Shown piece after piece: positions 16,744-23,937 of a stretch of DNA of 64,000 nt. Position 1 is the stretch's first letter. Each line of letters starts with the position of its first letter. Under the pieces are notes generated by a model. It saw only the letters and a program-made list of their open reading frames with translations. It ran no database searches and was not told the DNA's origin. The stretch comes from Terriglobales bacterium. Its GTDB lineage: Bacteria > Acidobacteriota > Terriglobia > Terriglobales > Acidobacteriaceae. The translations under genes were made by a program, and so were the position numbers. The DNA lies in the NCBI GenBank assembly GCA_035651995.1, contig DASRER010000002.1:124001-188000 (forward strand), written 5' to 3'.

Positions 16744-17496
16744 CTAGCTGCCTTTGAAGGTCGCCACAATGCAGGTCCAGAGATCGTTTGCACCCAGGCT
16801 GAACGTGGCTTTAGCAGCCTCGGTGGCGCTTACGGTCACATCTTCGCTGCCGATTTTTTCCGCCGATGTGCTCTGCCGTAGCGTCATCGGGTGCCCGTTG
16901 CCGTCGTTTCCGGCAGTAAACGTCTGCACGCCGCCGACGGATGCCGCGCCGAACACGAGTTCCTTCGCCTGCGTCGTGGTTGCGGTCGCGGTGCTGTCCG
17001 GCGCTGCGTTGGCCGCAGCGCCCGAACTTGCAGTTACCGTCTTGTCGAGCGGATCGCCAGTCGAAAGCACGCCGGAATACTCGAAAACCTGGCAACGCAC
17101 CGTTGCCGCCGCCCCTGACACGGTTCCGGTAACGGTGTTGGCTCCTCCGTTGATGTTCCAGGCGTACCAAACGAAGAGGCCGTGGCCATCGCTCGTCTGA
17201 TCCTGCGCTGCGGCCTGCGTCCAATGTGTGTTGCCCTGAGTGTCGGTGACCGAGGAAATCGCTCTTCCCGCGGCCGCCACACGAATCACGTAGATGGCCA
17301 GATTGCCGGCCGTACTGTTGCTCGAGTAACTCACCGCGCACGTGGTCGAGCTCCCGGGCGCGTTGTGGTTCGACTGCACATAGGTCGGCGTTCCGCCACC
17401 GCCAGCCGCGAGCGGCCGGCGCTTAACGATCGTGAGCTGCGCCGGGGCCGACACAACGACCAGCGCGGCCAGAGCCGATGTGAGAGCGCGCTTCAA
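16744..17496 (-). CDS. Exported beta-rich protein next to the tailspike
   Basis: A 250-residue protein with a clear signal peptide (MKRALTSALAALVVVSAPA) and a mature part of Thr/Ser/Gly/Ala-rich beta strands (SYSSNSTAGNLAIYVIRVA, FVWYAWNINGGANTVTGTVSGAA, ELVFGAASVGGVQTF). The outline is that of a jelly-roll adhesin or fibre domain. The start is TTG immediately after the tailspike stop codon (TAATTG), so translation may be coupled. A signal peptide is odd for a virion part. It may be an exported partner of the tailspike or a host-surface modifier. Confidence 0.55.
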   Translation of the reverse strand: MKRALTSALAALVVVSAPAQLTIVKRRPLAAGGGGTPTYVQSNHNAPGSSTTCAVSYSSNSTAGNLAIYVIRVAAAGRAISSVTDTQGNTHWTQAAAQDQTSDGHGLFVWYAWNINGGANTVTGTVSGAAATVRCQVFEYSGVLSTGDPLDKTVTASSGAAANAAPDSTATATTTQAKELVFGAASVGGVQTFTAGNDGNGHPMTLRQSTSAEKIGSEDVTVSATEAAKATFSLGANDLWTCIVATFKGS

Positions 17497-20400
17497 TTAC
17501 ATCGCCCTCCGAATCGTCAGCTCTACACCGATCAAGCGAGCGGTTGCCGCAATCGTATCGGCGGCGTCGTTGCCATCGCGAAACAGCTTGATGTGCAGCA
17601 GGTTTCCCGGATTACAGCCCGTAATCGTGGCTGCGCTAATCGACGACACCTGGACGCGGTTCGCCGTCCCGGGTGCCGCGGTCGTCACGGTCGAGGCCGT
17701 GTTGAATGCCGGATCATCGGTCGCGCTCGCTGCAACATCGGTGCAGGCTGTCGACAGCGACCACTTCGCATTGCCGCTCGTCGCGCTCGTCGTCCAGATG
17801 ATGCGGGCATCAATGTTCCCGGTGAAGTCTGCCGGAAGAAGAAGCGTGTTCTGCGCCGAGAACCCCCCCGACGTGTCGGCGTAATCGAGCACGCCCTTCT
17901 GGGTATTCGTGCCTGTCACGCAGGCAGGGGAAGCCGGCGTGGAGGTTGGGAGGTCCCAAAACGGCGACGCAGTCGCATTGTTGCATCCCGCGGCCGGCAA
18001 CCATACTTTGGTGGGGATCGTAATCACGTTGCCGCTACCCTCGGCGTCGAGCGTCTTGTTGGTCAGCGTCTCGGTGCTCGATGGCGAAACGTAGTCGGTC
18101 CCCGCCGTCGCGGCAGAAAAGGCCGACGTCCCGTTCCCCTTGACGATGCCGCTGATCGTGGTCACACCCGTGCCACCGTTGCCGACGGCGGTCGTGCCCG
18201 TTACATCGTTCGTATCGTTAAGCGCAACCTTCCTGGCAGCGGCATCGAGAGAGCCCGCCGTGCTGTGCCAAAAACCCGTGCCCGTCACCGACGAACCGCC
18301 GCCGCCGCACGGGGTGCCGGCGTCGCCAAGTTTGCCGCCGGCAACCCACTTCACGCAGTTGTCAGTTGTCGGATCCGCACCCAGGTCCGTGCTGGCGACT
18401 TTCACTCCGGGTACGCTGCCAAAGGCATCCTTCACCGCGGAAGTACCGAGCCCCAGGTTCGCCCGGGCCGTAGCGGCGCTGGCAAGGTCGCTCAAATTAT
18501 TCGTGGCTTTCAGGTAGGCCACGAGCGCTCCTGAGGCTACCCACCCGGTGTTTCCCGTGCCGGATTCCTTGAAGTAGATCGACGTTCCTGCTCCGCCGTC
18601 CGTGCGATACCACGTTGATCCGACGCTCGCCGCTACCACTCCCTCGGGAGACCCCGGGCCCGACATCGCGCACACACTCCCCGCACCGAAGCAGTAGCCC
18701 TTCGAGTCGATATGCACAATGTTGCTACCGCCCACAGCCACGTAGAACCCGGCATCGGAATCCGCCAGCCCAACCGAGAGCGAGTGCGTCCCCGCGTAAA
18801 ATCCGTAACCCAACGCGCTTCCAATTCGAATTCCAGGAGTTGCATTGTTTCCCGCTGGCGCTCGCAGCTGGCCGTCACAAATCGTGACTCCGTTCACCGA
18901 ACTCGGGAATTGATAGAAGTAGCAACCGCCCGCGGTCGCGATTTGAAACGCCAGATCGTTGCCGCTCGTGTAGCCACCGCTGCCGTTCTTGAATGTGAGC
19001 GCCGGCGCGGTATTGGTGCCGTCCTGAGCGATCGTCACCTGCGTGAACTTGCCTGTGTTCGGTGTGGTTGCTCCGATTGTGCCTGGATTGTTCCAGTCCG
19101 TGCTTCCGCCCCCACCGGAGCCGAAACATGTCTCCGTGCCCGATGAAGCTTTTTGGCAGAGCCCGCTGCCGCTCTTGACGTACGTCCAGAACTGCCCGCT
19201 CGGCGGATTCCCTGCCGGAGTGCCCTGCGCCACCGGCTGTGTAACGCCGCGGACTTTCACGATCGTGGTCTCGTTGTACGCCGGTTTCGAGTAGTTGTAG
19301 GGGCCAGCGGGATTCGTTGTGACGTCATAGCTGGTGCTCGTCGTGTTCGCGACGAGCCCCCAAAATGAGCCGTCAGCAGGGTTGGCCGCCAGAATGTCGT
19401 AGCTTGTCGCACCGGGGGCCGCCAACCACGAAAGAGCAACGTAGTTGTTCGCGTCATAGCTGGCAGGAGTCGCGCAATTCTGGTGCCGCACCATGGCCCG
19501 GTTGCCATTCGCGTCCTTCGCCACCAGCGCATACATCCGATTGGCGCCGCCGCCGGCGCCCACGACCGAGCAGGTCAGTCCCGGCTGCATGACCGAAGCA
19601 ATCTCGATTCCGCCGTGGTCAAGGCAGGTGCTTGTGCCGTCGATGGCGCACGGCAGGCCGCCAAGCTGTTGCGCCTGGTTTAGATCAAGATTGATGCCGA
19701 TCAGTGGCCGCCGGAGCCCATTGGTGTGCCGCGCCTGGATGCGCCCGGACCAGCTTTCGTAAACAGGCACGCCGCCTATTGTGAGCGGCGAGCCGGCAGC
19801 GGGAAGCGTCTGATCGCCGCCGAAGTCGTCAACCTGCGACTTCGCGAGCGCCAGGTCTTTCTCAATGTTGTAGCAACTAGACGCGACCGTCGTGCCGCGG
19901 CTGAGCATCCGCGTCTGGTTGTTATCCGGAAATCCCAGGAGCCTCAGCGACGGATCAGGACAGCCGCTTCCATCCTTCACAAAGTCGAAATTGTTGTTGC
20001 GAAAGTCGACCGTCGCGTTCAACGGCATGATCACGAAGGTCTTGGTCAGGTCTGGAGTGTTGGCGCCGAAATTATTCCCGGAAATCTCCAGCGGTGGCGT
20101 CGAACTCGCCGCGGTGCCGTCAATACCCTGCTTCGAGTTTTCGCTGATATTGCCTTTGAACGTGCTCGGGTCGGTCCACCCCGTAAGCTTGAAGTCGAGG
20201 TCGTTCGTGGTGAACTCGTTGTCCTCGATCTTCCAGCTGCCATTCAGTTCGGTGATCGCCACACGGCAGTTCCCGATGAAGTTTCCGGTGATCCGGATGT
20301 TCTTGGCATTGGGATTGTTGCCGATCGTGATGCAGTCCGTGAGCCGCGTAGCCGGAAGATCGAAGTTCCCGAAGAACGTGCTGTTCTCGAAGCGAATGTC

Positions 20401-21606
20401 TTCCTGGTTGTTCCCCGAGTTCGACGGCGAAATCGCCACCAGCTTCGCGCCGGCGCGCGATTTTGAATTGAAATAGTCGCGCTGAAAGAGGATGTCGCTG
20501 GTAATCAGGCTGCTTCCAGCCAGATTCTGGTCGATCCTCACCACCGTGCCGGCGAGCGTGCTGCTTCCCGTTGCCCAGCCGCAGAACGCCAGCCCCTCGA
20601 ACACCAGTCCGCGTGAACGGTTGATGTCGATCAGCACACCATCGTTCGCGCCCGCCCAATTGAAGCCCGCCGTCGTGCAGTCCGATGAACTGCCCTGGCC
20701 GGTGGGTGAGTAAAACTTGATCTTGTGGCGCAGATAAATCTGAACGCTTGTCGTGATCCTCATCCGAAAATTGGGCGGAACGAAGCCGCACCCGCCATCG
20801 GGGATCGCGTTGATCCACGCCTGGATCGCCGCGGAGTCATCGGTCACGCCGTCCCCCTTGGCGCCAGATGCGCGGACATCCGCGCATGGCCTCTGCGTGG
20901 CCAAATCGCTGACCGTCAATCGCCCCTGGCGCAGGTCCAGCACCGGCACACCAGCGGAGTTCGTATACGTGTCGGCGCCTGCATACGTCGAGGGGATCAG
21001 TACGGCGCCGCTCGTCCCCGCATCGTTGATCGCCGATTGGATGTTCGCGAACTGGCTCGCATAACGTACCGACGCCAGCGTGACCGGAGTGTCTCCCTGC
21101 CGGCCGAGCTTCGTCACCGTCACCGCATCCTGCGCCGCGTTCTGCGTGTCAACATAACTAACCGTGGCGTACTGCCCGGCTGAGGCGGTTGGTACCACCG
21201 AGGCGCGTATCGCCGACACCGTCGTCGGTGACGTGGTCGGCACAACCCAGGCTTCTGTGTTGGTCGTGCCGTCGTTCAATTTCAAGGTGGCTTTGTAGTA
21301 GGTACCCGGAGGCGTCGCTCCCTGATTGGGCGCCAGTGCCAGGTTCAGCGCGCCGCCGGGACCAAGTGTCACGCTCATCGCCCCCGCTGCGACGGCCTTG
21401 TGATCTGCTGTAACGAACGCGGGCCACGACAGAAGGATCGTCCCCTGCGCCGGTGCGCCGTCCGCGCGATACACAACGTCGTTGATTACCGTCGTTGCGG
21501 GCTGCGCGGCGTGCAGACAAGGCGTCAGCCAGACGCACAGCACGACGATGGCGGAAAAAGAAAGCCGCCCCGCGGGGCGGCTGAAATCAGTGCCGGTTTT
21601 TATCAT
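17497..21606 (-). CDS. Exported tailspike-like protein with pectate-lyase-type beta-helix
   Basis: A 1369-residue protein. Residues 1-33 form a signal peptide (SFSAIVVLCVWLTPCLHAAQ). About 240-600 carry a parallel beta-helix opening with ASGAKGDGVTDDSAAIQAW, the mark of Pectate_lyase_3 tailspikes and depolymerases. Then come fibronectin-like and Gly-rich fibre segments, phage-fibre-type repeats (ETLTNKTLDAEGSG) and a C-terminal domain. It would bind or cut surface polysaccharide. Start ATG 21606 with AGGA upstream. Two oddities: the signal peptide, unusual for a virion protein, and a terminator-like hairpin within the first 45 bases of the frame. It lies upstream of the terminase rather than with the tail genes. 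Confidence 0.7.
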   Translation of the reverse strand: MIKTGTDFSRPAGRLSFSAIVVLCVWLTPCLHAAQPATTVINDVVYRADGAPAQGTILLSWPAFVTADHKAVAAGAMSVTLGPGGALNLALAPNQGATPPGTYYKATLKLNDGTTNTEAWVVPTTSPTTVSAIRASVVPTASAGQYATVSYVDTQNAAQDAVTVTKLGRQGDTPVTLASVRYASQFANIQSAINDAGTSGAVLIPSTYAGADTYTNSAGVPVLDLRQGRLTVSDLATQRPCADVRASGAKGDGVTDDSAAIQAWINAIPDGGCGFVPPNFRMRITTSVQIYLRHKIKFYSPTGQGSSSDCTTAGFNWAGANDGVLIDINRSRGLVFEGLAFCGWATGSSTLAGTVVRIDQNLAGSSLITSDILFQRDYFNSKSRAGAKLVAISPSNSGNNQEDIRFENSTFFGNFDLPATRLTDCITIGNNPNAKNIRITGNFIGNCRVAITELNGSWKIEDNEFTTNDLDFKLTGWTDPSTFKGNISENSKQGIDGTAASSTPPLEISGNNFGANTPDLTKTFVIMPLNATVDFRNNNFDFVKDGSGCPDPSLRLLGFPDNNQTRMLSRGTTVASSCYNIEKDLALAKSQVDDFGGDQTLPAAGSPLTIGGVPVYESWSGRIQARHTNGLRRPLIGINLDLNQAQQLGGLPCAIDGTSTCLDHGGIEIASVMQPGLTCSVVGAGGGANRMYALVAKDANGNRAMVRHQNCATPASYDANNYVALSWLAAPGATSYDILAANPADGSFWGLVANTTSTSYDVTTNPAGPYNYSKPAYNETTIVKVRGVTQPVAQGTPAGNPPSGQFWTYVKSGSGLCQKASSGTETCFGSGGGGSTDWNNPGTIGATTPNTGKFTQVTIAQDGTNTAPALTFKNGSGGYTSGNDLAFQIATAGGCYFYQFPSSVNGVTICDGQLRAPAGNNATPGIRIGSALGYGFYAGTHSLSVGLADSDAGFYVAVGGSNIVHIDSKGYCFGAGSVCAMSGPGSPEGVVAASVGSTWYRTDGGAGTSIYFKESGTGNTGWVASGALVAYLKATNNLSDLASAATARANLGLGTSAVKDAFGSVPGVKVASTDLGADPTTDNCVKWVAGGKLGDAGTPCGGGGSSVTGTGFWHSTAGSLDAAARKVALNDTNDVTGTTAVGNGGTGVTTISGIVKGNGTSAFSAATAGTDYVSPSSTETLTNKTLDAEGSGNVITIPTKVWLPAAGCNNATASPFWDLPTSTPASPACVTGTNTQKGVLDYADTSGGFSAQNTLLLPADFTGNIDARIIWTTSATSGNAKWSLSTACTDVAASATDDPAFNTASTVTTAAPGTANRVQVSSISAATITGCNPGNLLHIKLFRDGNDAADTIAATARLIGVELTIRRAM
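21550..21581 (-). terminator. Terminator-like hairpin inside the tailspike signal-peptide codons
   Basis: A perfect 18-base palindrome, GCCGCCCCGCGGGGCGGC (21564-21581), is followed on the minus strand by TTTCTTTTT. It sits about 25 bases inside the tailspike frame and encodes part of residues 9-16. It has the form of an intrinsic terminator, with a very small loop, and could attenuate transcription entering the tailspike or end the upstream operon. Confidence 0.6.
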
Positions 21607-21648
21607 GAGTTCCTGTTTCGGCTCGGTCGCTACCTGACGAAGCTGCTG

Positions 21649-22107
21649 CTAGTCGTTCCCCGCGGGCGCATAGCTGCGCATGAAATTCTCCACGCTGCGC
21701 ACGTATACTTCCGCCAAATCCACGACGTTACGGCGGCTCACCAGCAAACGCTGCGCGTCCGCCAAACTCAAACCGCTCGCCCGCAATATCGCCAGCGTCA
21801 TCATCGGCGCGCGGTGAACGCCGGCGGCGCAGTGCACGAACAGCCGGGCTGCGTCGTTCTGCAACGCAGCGGTCGCAAACTCCACACCGCGCTGAAAAAC
21901 TTCGGGCGGCTTTGGCAGGAAGTCGTCATCCACAGGGTTCCACAGCACATCGATTCCGTAAGGATCAGCGAGTTTCCGGTCATCGAACTCCACCTGCATG
22001 TTGATGATGTGCGTTACCCCAGCGCGCACAACCTCAATCATGTTGGCTTCGTGCCAGATTCCGCCGCCCACGGCGATCCGCGGTGTCACCCACGTCAGGT
22101 CCATCAT
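21649..22107 (-). CDS. Dual-specificity protein phosphatase
   Basis: A 152-residue cysteine phosphatase. The signature VHCAAGVHRAP gives the CX5R loop with Cys93 and Arg99; an upstream Asp in NPVDDDF (about 60-62) is a candidate general acid. It would remove phosphate from Ser/Thr/Tyr residues or other phosphomonoesters in the cytoplasm. It lies 42 bases before the tailspike in the leftward phage operon, together with a HipA-like kinase further down, so it may tune kinase effects or host signalling. No signal peptide. Such enzymes are rare among phage structural genes. Confidence 0.85.
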   Translation of the reverse strand: MMDLTWVTPRIAVGGGIWHEANMIEVVRAGVTHIINMQVEFDDRKLADPYGIDVLWNPVDDDFLPKPPEVFQRGVEFATAALQNDAARLFVHCAAGVHRAPMMTLAILRASGLSLADAQRLLVSRRNVVDLAEVYVRSVENFMRSYAPAGND

Positions 22108-22169
22108 CAGGGTCGCGTCCGGCTCCGCGGCGGCGCTTTTCGCCCGCTCAGAGTCGGAGCGTTTCCATT

Positions 22170-22514
22170 CTAAATGCGGCCCTGCCCTAACTCGACTTTG
22201 CTGCCTTCGCGTACGTTACGTTGTTCCGTCTCCAGCCAGCTGATCAACTGCTTGGCCCAGTGGACACCGGCACGCTCGGTTTCCCCTGTCGCGTCCAGCG
22301 CCTGCCAGATATCAAACAGAAATCTCGCGTGCGGGCAGCTCTTTTCGGTTTGGGCCTCCCGAATGAACGTCTCCACAATGTCTGGAAGCGCCGCCGTGAT
22401 CTGGGCCACCACCTGCTCGCTAACGTCTGAACTGCCTGGCCCGGCCGTCATCTCCCTGCGTCCGGATTCGCCGGCTCGCCGGTTCATCGACCGAACGCTC
22501 GGAGCTTCGCGCAT
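22170..22514 (-). CDS. Phage-cluster protein of unknown function
   Basis: A 114-residue helical protein. The core runs SEQVVAQITAALPDIVETFIREAQ, then SCPHARFLFDIWQALDATGETERAGVHWAKQLISWLETEQ. Starts at 22514, 22487 or 22451 are possible, and the conserved-looking part begins after the last. I recognise no family. Position before the phosphatase and after the sigma-like gene suggests an early or regulatory role, or an unrecognised small terminase subunit, but nothing in the sequence shows DNA binding. Confidence 0.5.
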   Translation of the reverse strand: MREAPSVRSMNRRAGESGRREMTAGPGSSDVSEQVVAQITAALPDIVETFIREAQTEKSCPHARFLFDIWQALDATGETERAGVHWAKQLISWLETEQRNVREGSKVELGQGRI

Positions 22515-22632
22515 AAAACGAAAGCGCCGGGCGGCTCGCCGTTGTCCCGGCGTTCCCGGCGCTTCTCAATTCCTCAGCTTCACTTTCAGAATAGCAGGTT
22601 CGGTACCCAGAATGGGAAGGCAGTCACGAAAT

Positions 22633-23205
22633 TTATCTCGCGATGGCTGAAATGCTTACAACGTTTCCGGCCGATTTGGGGGCTTGACAACTTTTTTCCA
22701 CAACCTGGTGCCGCTCGAGCGGCAACAGCAATTTTCGACGAAGCAGGATCGCCGACAGCCGATCCAACGCCTCGGGAAATCTGACCCCCACTCGGCGGCG
22801 CGAGCAGCGCAGCAGGTCCGCCGCTTCCTCTTGGGTGTAGTTTTCCAGAACCACGCACGCGATCAGCTCGCGTGAAAACGGATCGAGCAGCTTCAGGCAG
22901 CGCTCCATGTCGTGCGTGAAAATCACCGCGTCTTCAAACGTGCTGGTGCGGTACGAGCTGACGCGCGCTCGAAAAAACTCGCGACCCACAAGCGACGGCA
23001 GCCGGCCCAGTTCCACCGAAAGGCGCAAAAACTTCCGCAACAGCGCTGTGGTCCGGTCGCGATATGCCGCGATTTCCGGCGGAGCGTCTGGCTCCTGCCA
23101 TTGCGCGGACGACTCCACTCTGTGCGGAGGCTTTCTGCTCCGGCTCGTGCACCCGCCGCCACCCGAAGCCAATACAGACATGCGCTCCACAGCGAGTGTG
23201 CTCAT
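22633..23205 (-). CDS. Sigma-70 region 4-like regulator
   Basis: A 190-residue protein. Its C-terminal half (LKLLDPFSRELIACVVLENYTQEEAADLLRC split around residue 120, then SRRRVGVRFPEALDRLSAIL) has the region 4 helix-turn-helix pattern of sigma factors and of ArpU/RinA-type phage late regulators. The N-terminal part lacks a clear region 2, so it may act as an activator rather than a full sigma factor. ATG 23205 is chosen over a longer frame because GAGGAGG lies just upstream and because the preceding gene stops in an ATGA overlap. Likely role: switching on the leftward virion operon. Confidence 0.65.
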   Translation of the reverse strand: MSTLAVERMSVLASGGGGCTSRSRKPPHRVESSAQWQEPDAPPEIAAYRDRTTALLRKFLRLSVELGRLPSLVGREFFRARVSSYRTSTFEDAVIFTHDMERCLKLLDPFSRELIACVVLENYTQEEAADLLRCSRRRVGVRFPEALDRLSAILLRRKLLLPLERHQVVEKSCQAPKSAGNVVSISAIAR

Positions 23206-23366
23206 ACGTTCCTCCTCAGTCTCGGCGCGGAGAGTTGCTGCTGGAGCTCTCTCCGGCATCGAAGACATTGCACTTCGTCGCTTTCGCATTTCCGAAAGAA
23301 CAACCCGCCACAACGTTCGCAATACTTCAATTCGAGCTTGGCGACTGCGAGTACCGCCACTGGCAT
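23202..23366 (-). CDS. Small zinc-ribbon protein
   Basis: A 54-residue protein with CERCGG and CLRC knuckles 17 residues apart, a treble-clef or zinc-ribbon pattern, between a short hydrophobic start and a Gln/Arg-rich end. Start ATG 23366 follows GAGGAGAC. Its stop overlaps the ATG of the sigma-like gene (ATGA), which suggests coupled synthesis and perhaps joint action on RNA polymerase or DNA. No family could be named. Confidence 0.6.
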   Translation of the reverse strand: MPVAVLAVAKLELKYCERCGGLFFRKCESDEVQCLRCRRELQQQLSAPRLRRNV

Positions 23367-23400
23367 GAGCGTCTCCTCGGTGAGAGTTGAACAACACAAA

Positions 23401-23455
23401 AGCCCTGTGCCGCCCGGCAACTTTGGCCGGTTCAGCCCAGGGCTCGTTTTTCTTG
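23401..23455. other. Two-tier hairpin in the leader of the zinc-ribbon gene
   Basis: AGCCCT (23401-23406) pairs with AGGGCT near 23439-23444. Inside, CCGGC pairs with GCCGG around a short loop, with an internal bulge on both sides. On the + strand it is followed by CGTTTTTCTT and so resembles a rho-independent terminator. On the minus strand it would form part of the 145-base leader of the zinc-ribbon gene. I could not match it to a known riboswitch. Confidence 0.5.
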
Positions 23456-23510
23456 CGAAGACCTGTGAGCTATTTAGTTTTACTCCGAGCGTTGTGCCGG
23501 CAGCTTCACC

Positions 23511-23741
23511 TCATAGCAGGCGAACGTCCGTGCGCCGGCTGAAGTACCCTTCTTCATACCCAGATTTCAATACCTTGCCGTTCTGCACAATCACACTCAG
23601 GCGCCCGGTGAACTGCAAATCTTCCAGGATGCGCTCCATGGCGGCCGACAGGAGTTCCGCATCGCGCACTTTCCGCCGAAACTCCAGAAATACCTGACCC
23701 GGCGCATGATGATGATGAGCCTGTGCGATTGGTGCGCCCAT
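23511..23741 (-). CDS. Small protein, first gene of the leftward operon
   Basis: A 76-residue protein. ATG 23741 is chosen for the AGGGGAGC just upstream. It has a His4 stretch near the start, a helix (VFLEFRRKVRDAELLSAAMERIL) and a short beta unit (GRLSVIVQNGKVLKSGYEEGYF) that resembles the compact DUF2292/YezD outline. The resemblance is weak. It is the first gene after the intergenic control region and faces the repressor, where lambda-like phages keep Cro or antirepressor genes, but no HTH is visible. Confidence 0.5.
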   Translation of the reverse strand: MGAPIAQAHHHHAPGQVFLEFRRKVRDAELLSAAMERILEDLQFTGRLSVIVQNGKVLKSGYEEGYFSRRTDVRLL

Positions 23742-23772
23742 TGCTCCCCTGCTCTCCTGTGAGAGATTGCCA

Positions 23773-23802
23773 GATATAACCCTCGAACTTGTGCATGCGC
23801 AA
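23773..23802 (-). promoter_or_regulatory. Predicted leftward promoter of the phage operon
   Basis: On the minus strand TTGCGC (23802-23797) and TATATC (23778-23773) stand 18 bases apart. Start of transcription is expected near 23766, about 25 bases before the ATG at 23741. The -35 element lies within a near-perfect palindrome, so repressor binding there would block it. Confidence 0.45.
23789..23802. promoter_or_regulatory. Candidate operator palindrome over the leftward -35
   Basis: TTGTGCATGCGCAA is a 14-base palindrome with a single mismatched pair. It covers the predicted leftward -35 element and lies between the two divergent promoters, a classic repressor site position. Confidence 0.4.
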
Positions 23803-23840
23803 ACGCCATGATCTGTCACATCGCCATAATGTCATTTGGT

Positions 23841-23862
23841 TATTCTTCCCGGCTTGAGAATA
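23841..23862. promoter_or_regulatory. Candidate operator inverted repeat
   Basis: TATTCT (23841-23846) and AGAATA (23857-23862) form perfect six-base arms around a ten-base GC-rich spacer, in the control region between the leftward operon and the repressor. The spacing suits a dimeric HTH protein. The arms differ from the other palindrome at 23789-23802, so either two regulators act here or one of the sites is fortuitous. Confidence 0.4.
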
Positions 23863-23901
23863 TCTGAACTGGAGTAACGCACGGCATTGGTGTCATGGTA
23901 C

Positions 23902-23931
23902 TTGCTCCCGACAATATCTTTTTGTTATAAG
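23902..23931 (+). promoter_or_regulatory. Predicted repressor promoter (leaderless transcript)
   Basis: TTGCTC (23902-23907) and TATAAG (23926-23931) are 18 bases apart. Transcription would begin at or next to the GTG start codon at 23938, and there is no Shine-Dalgarno sequence, so the mRNA is predicted to be leaderless, as in lambda cI from its maintenance promoter. Confidence 0.45.
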
Positions 23932-23937
23932 CACCGC

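Noticed and set aside
17182-18534. 450-codon + strand frame opposite the tailspike
   Set aside because: Arg/Gly/His-rich antisense frame without motif.
23401-23455. Possible cyclic-di-GMP or other riboswitch
   Set aside because: Only a short GCACAGGGC-like match; the conserved core of known classes is missing.
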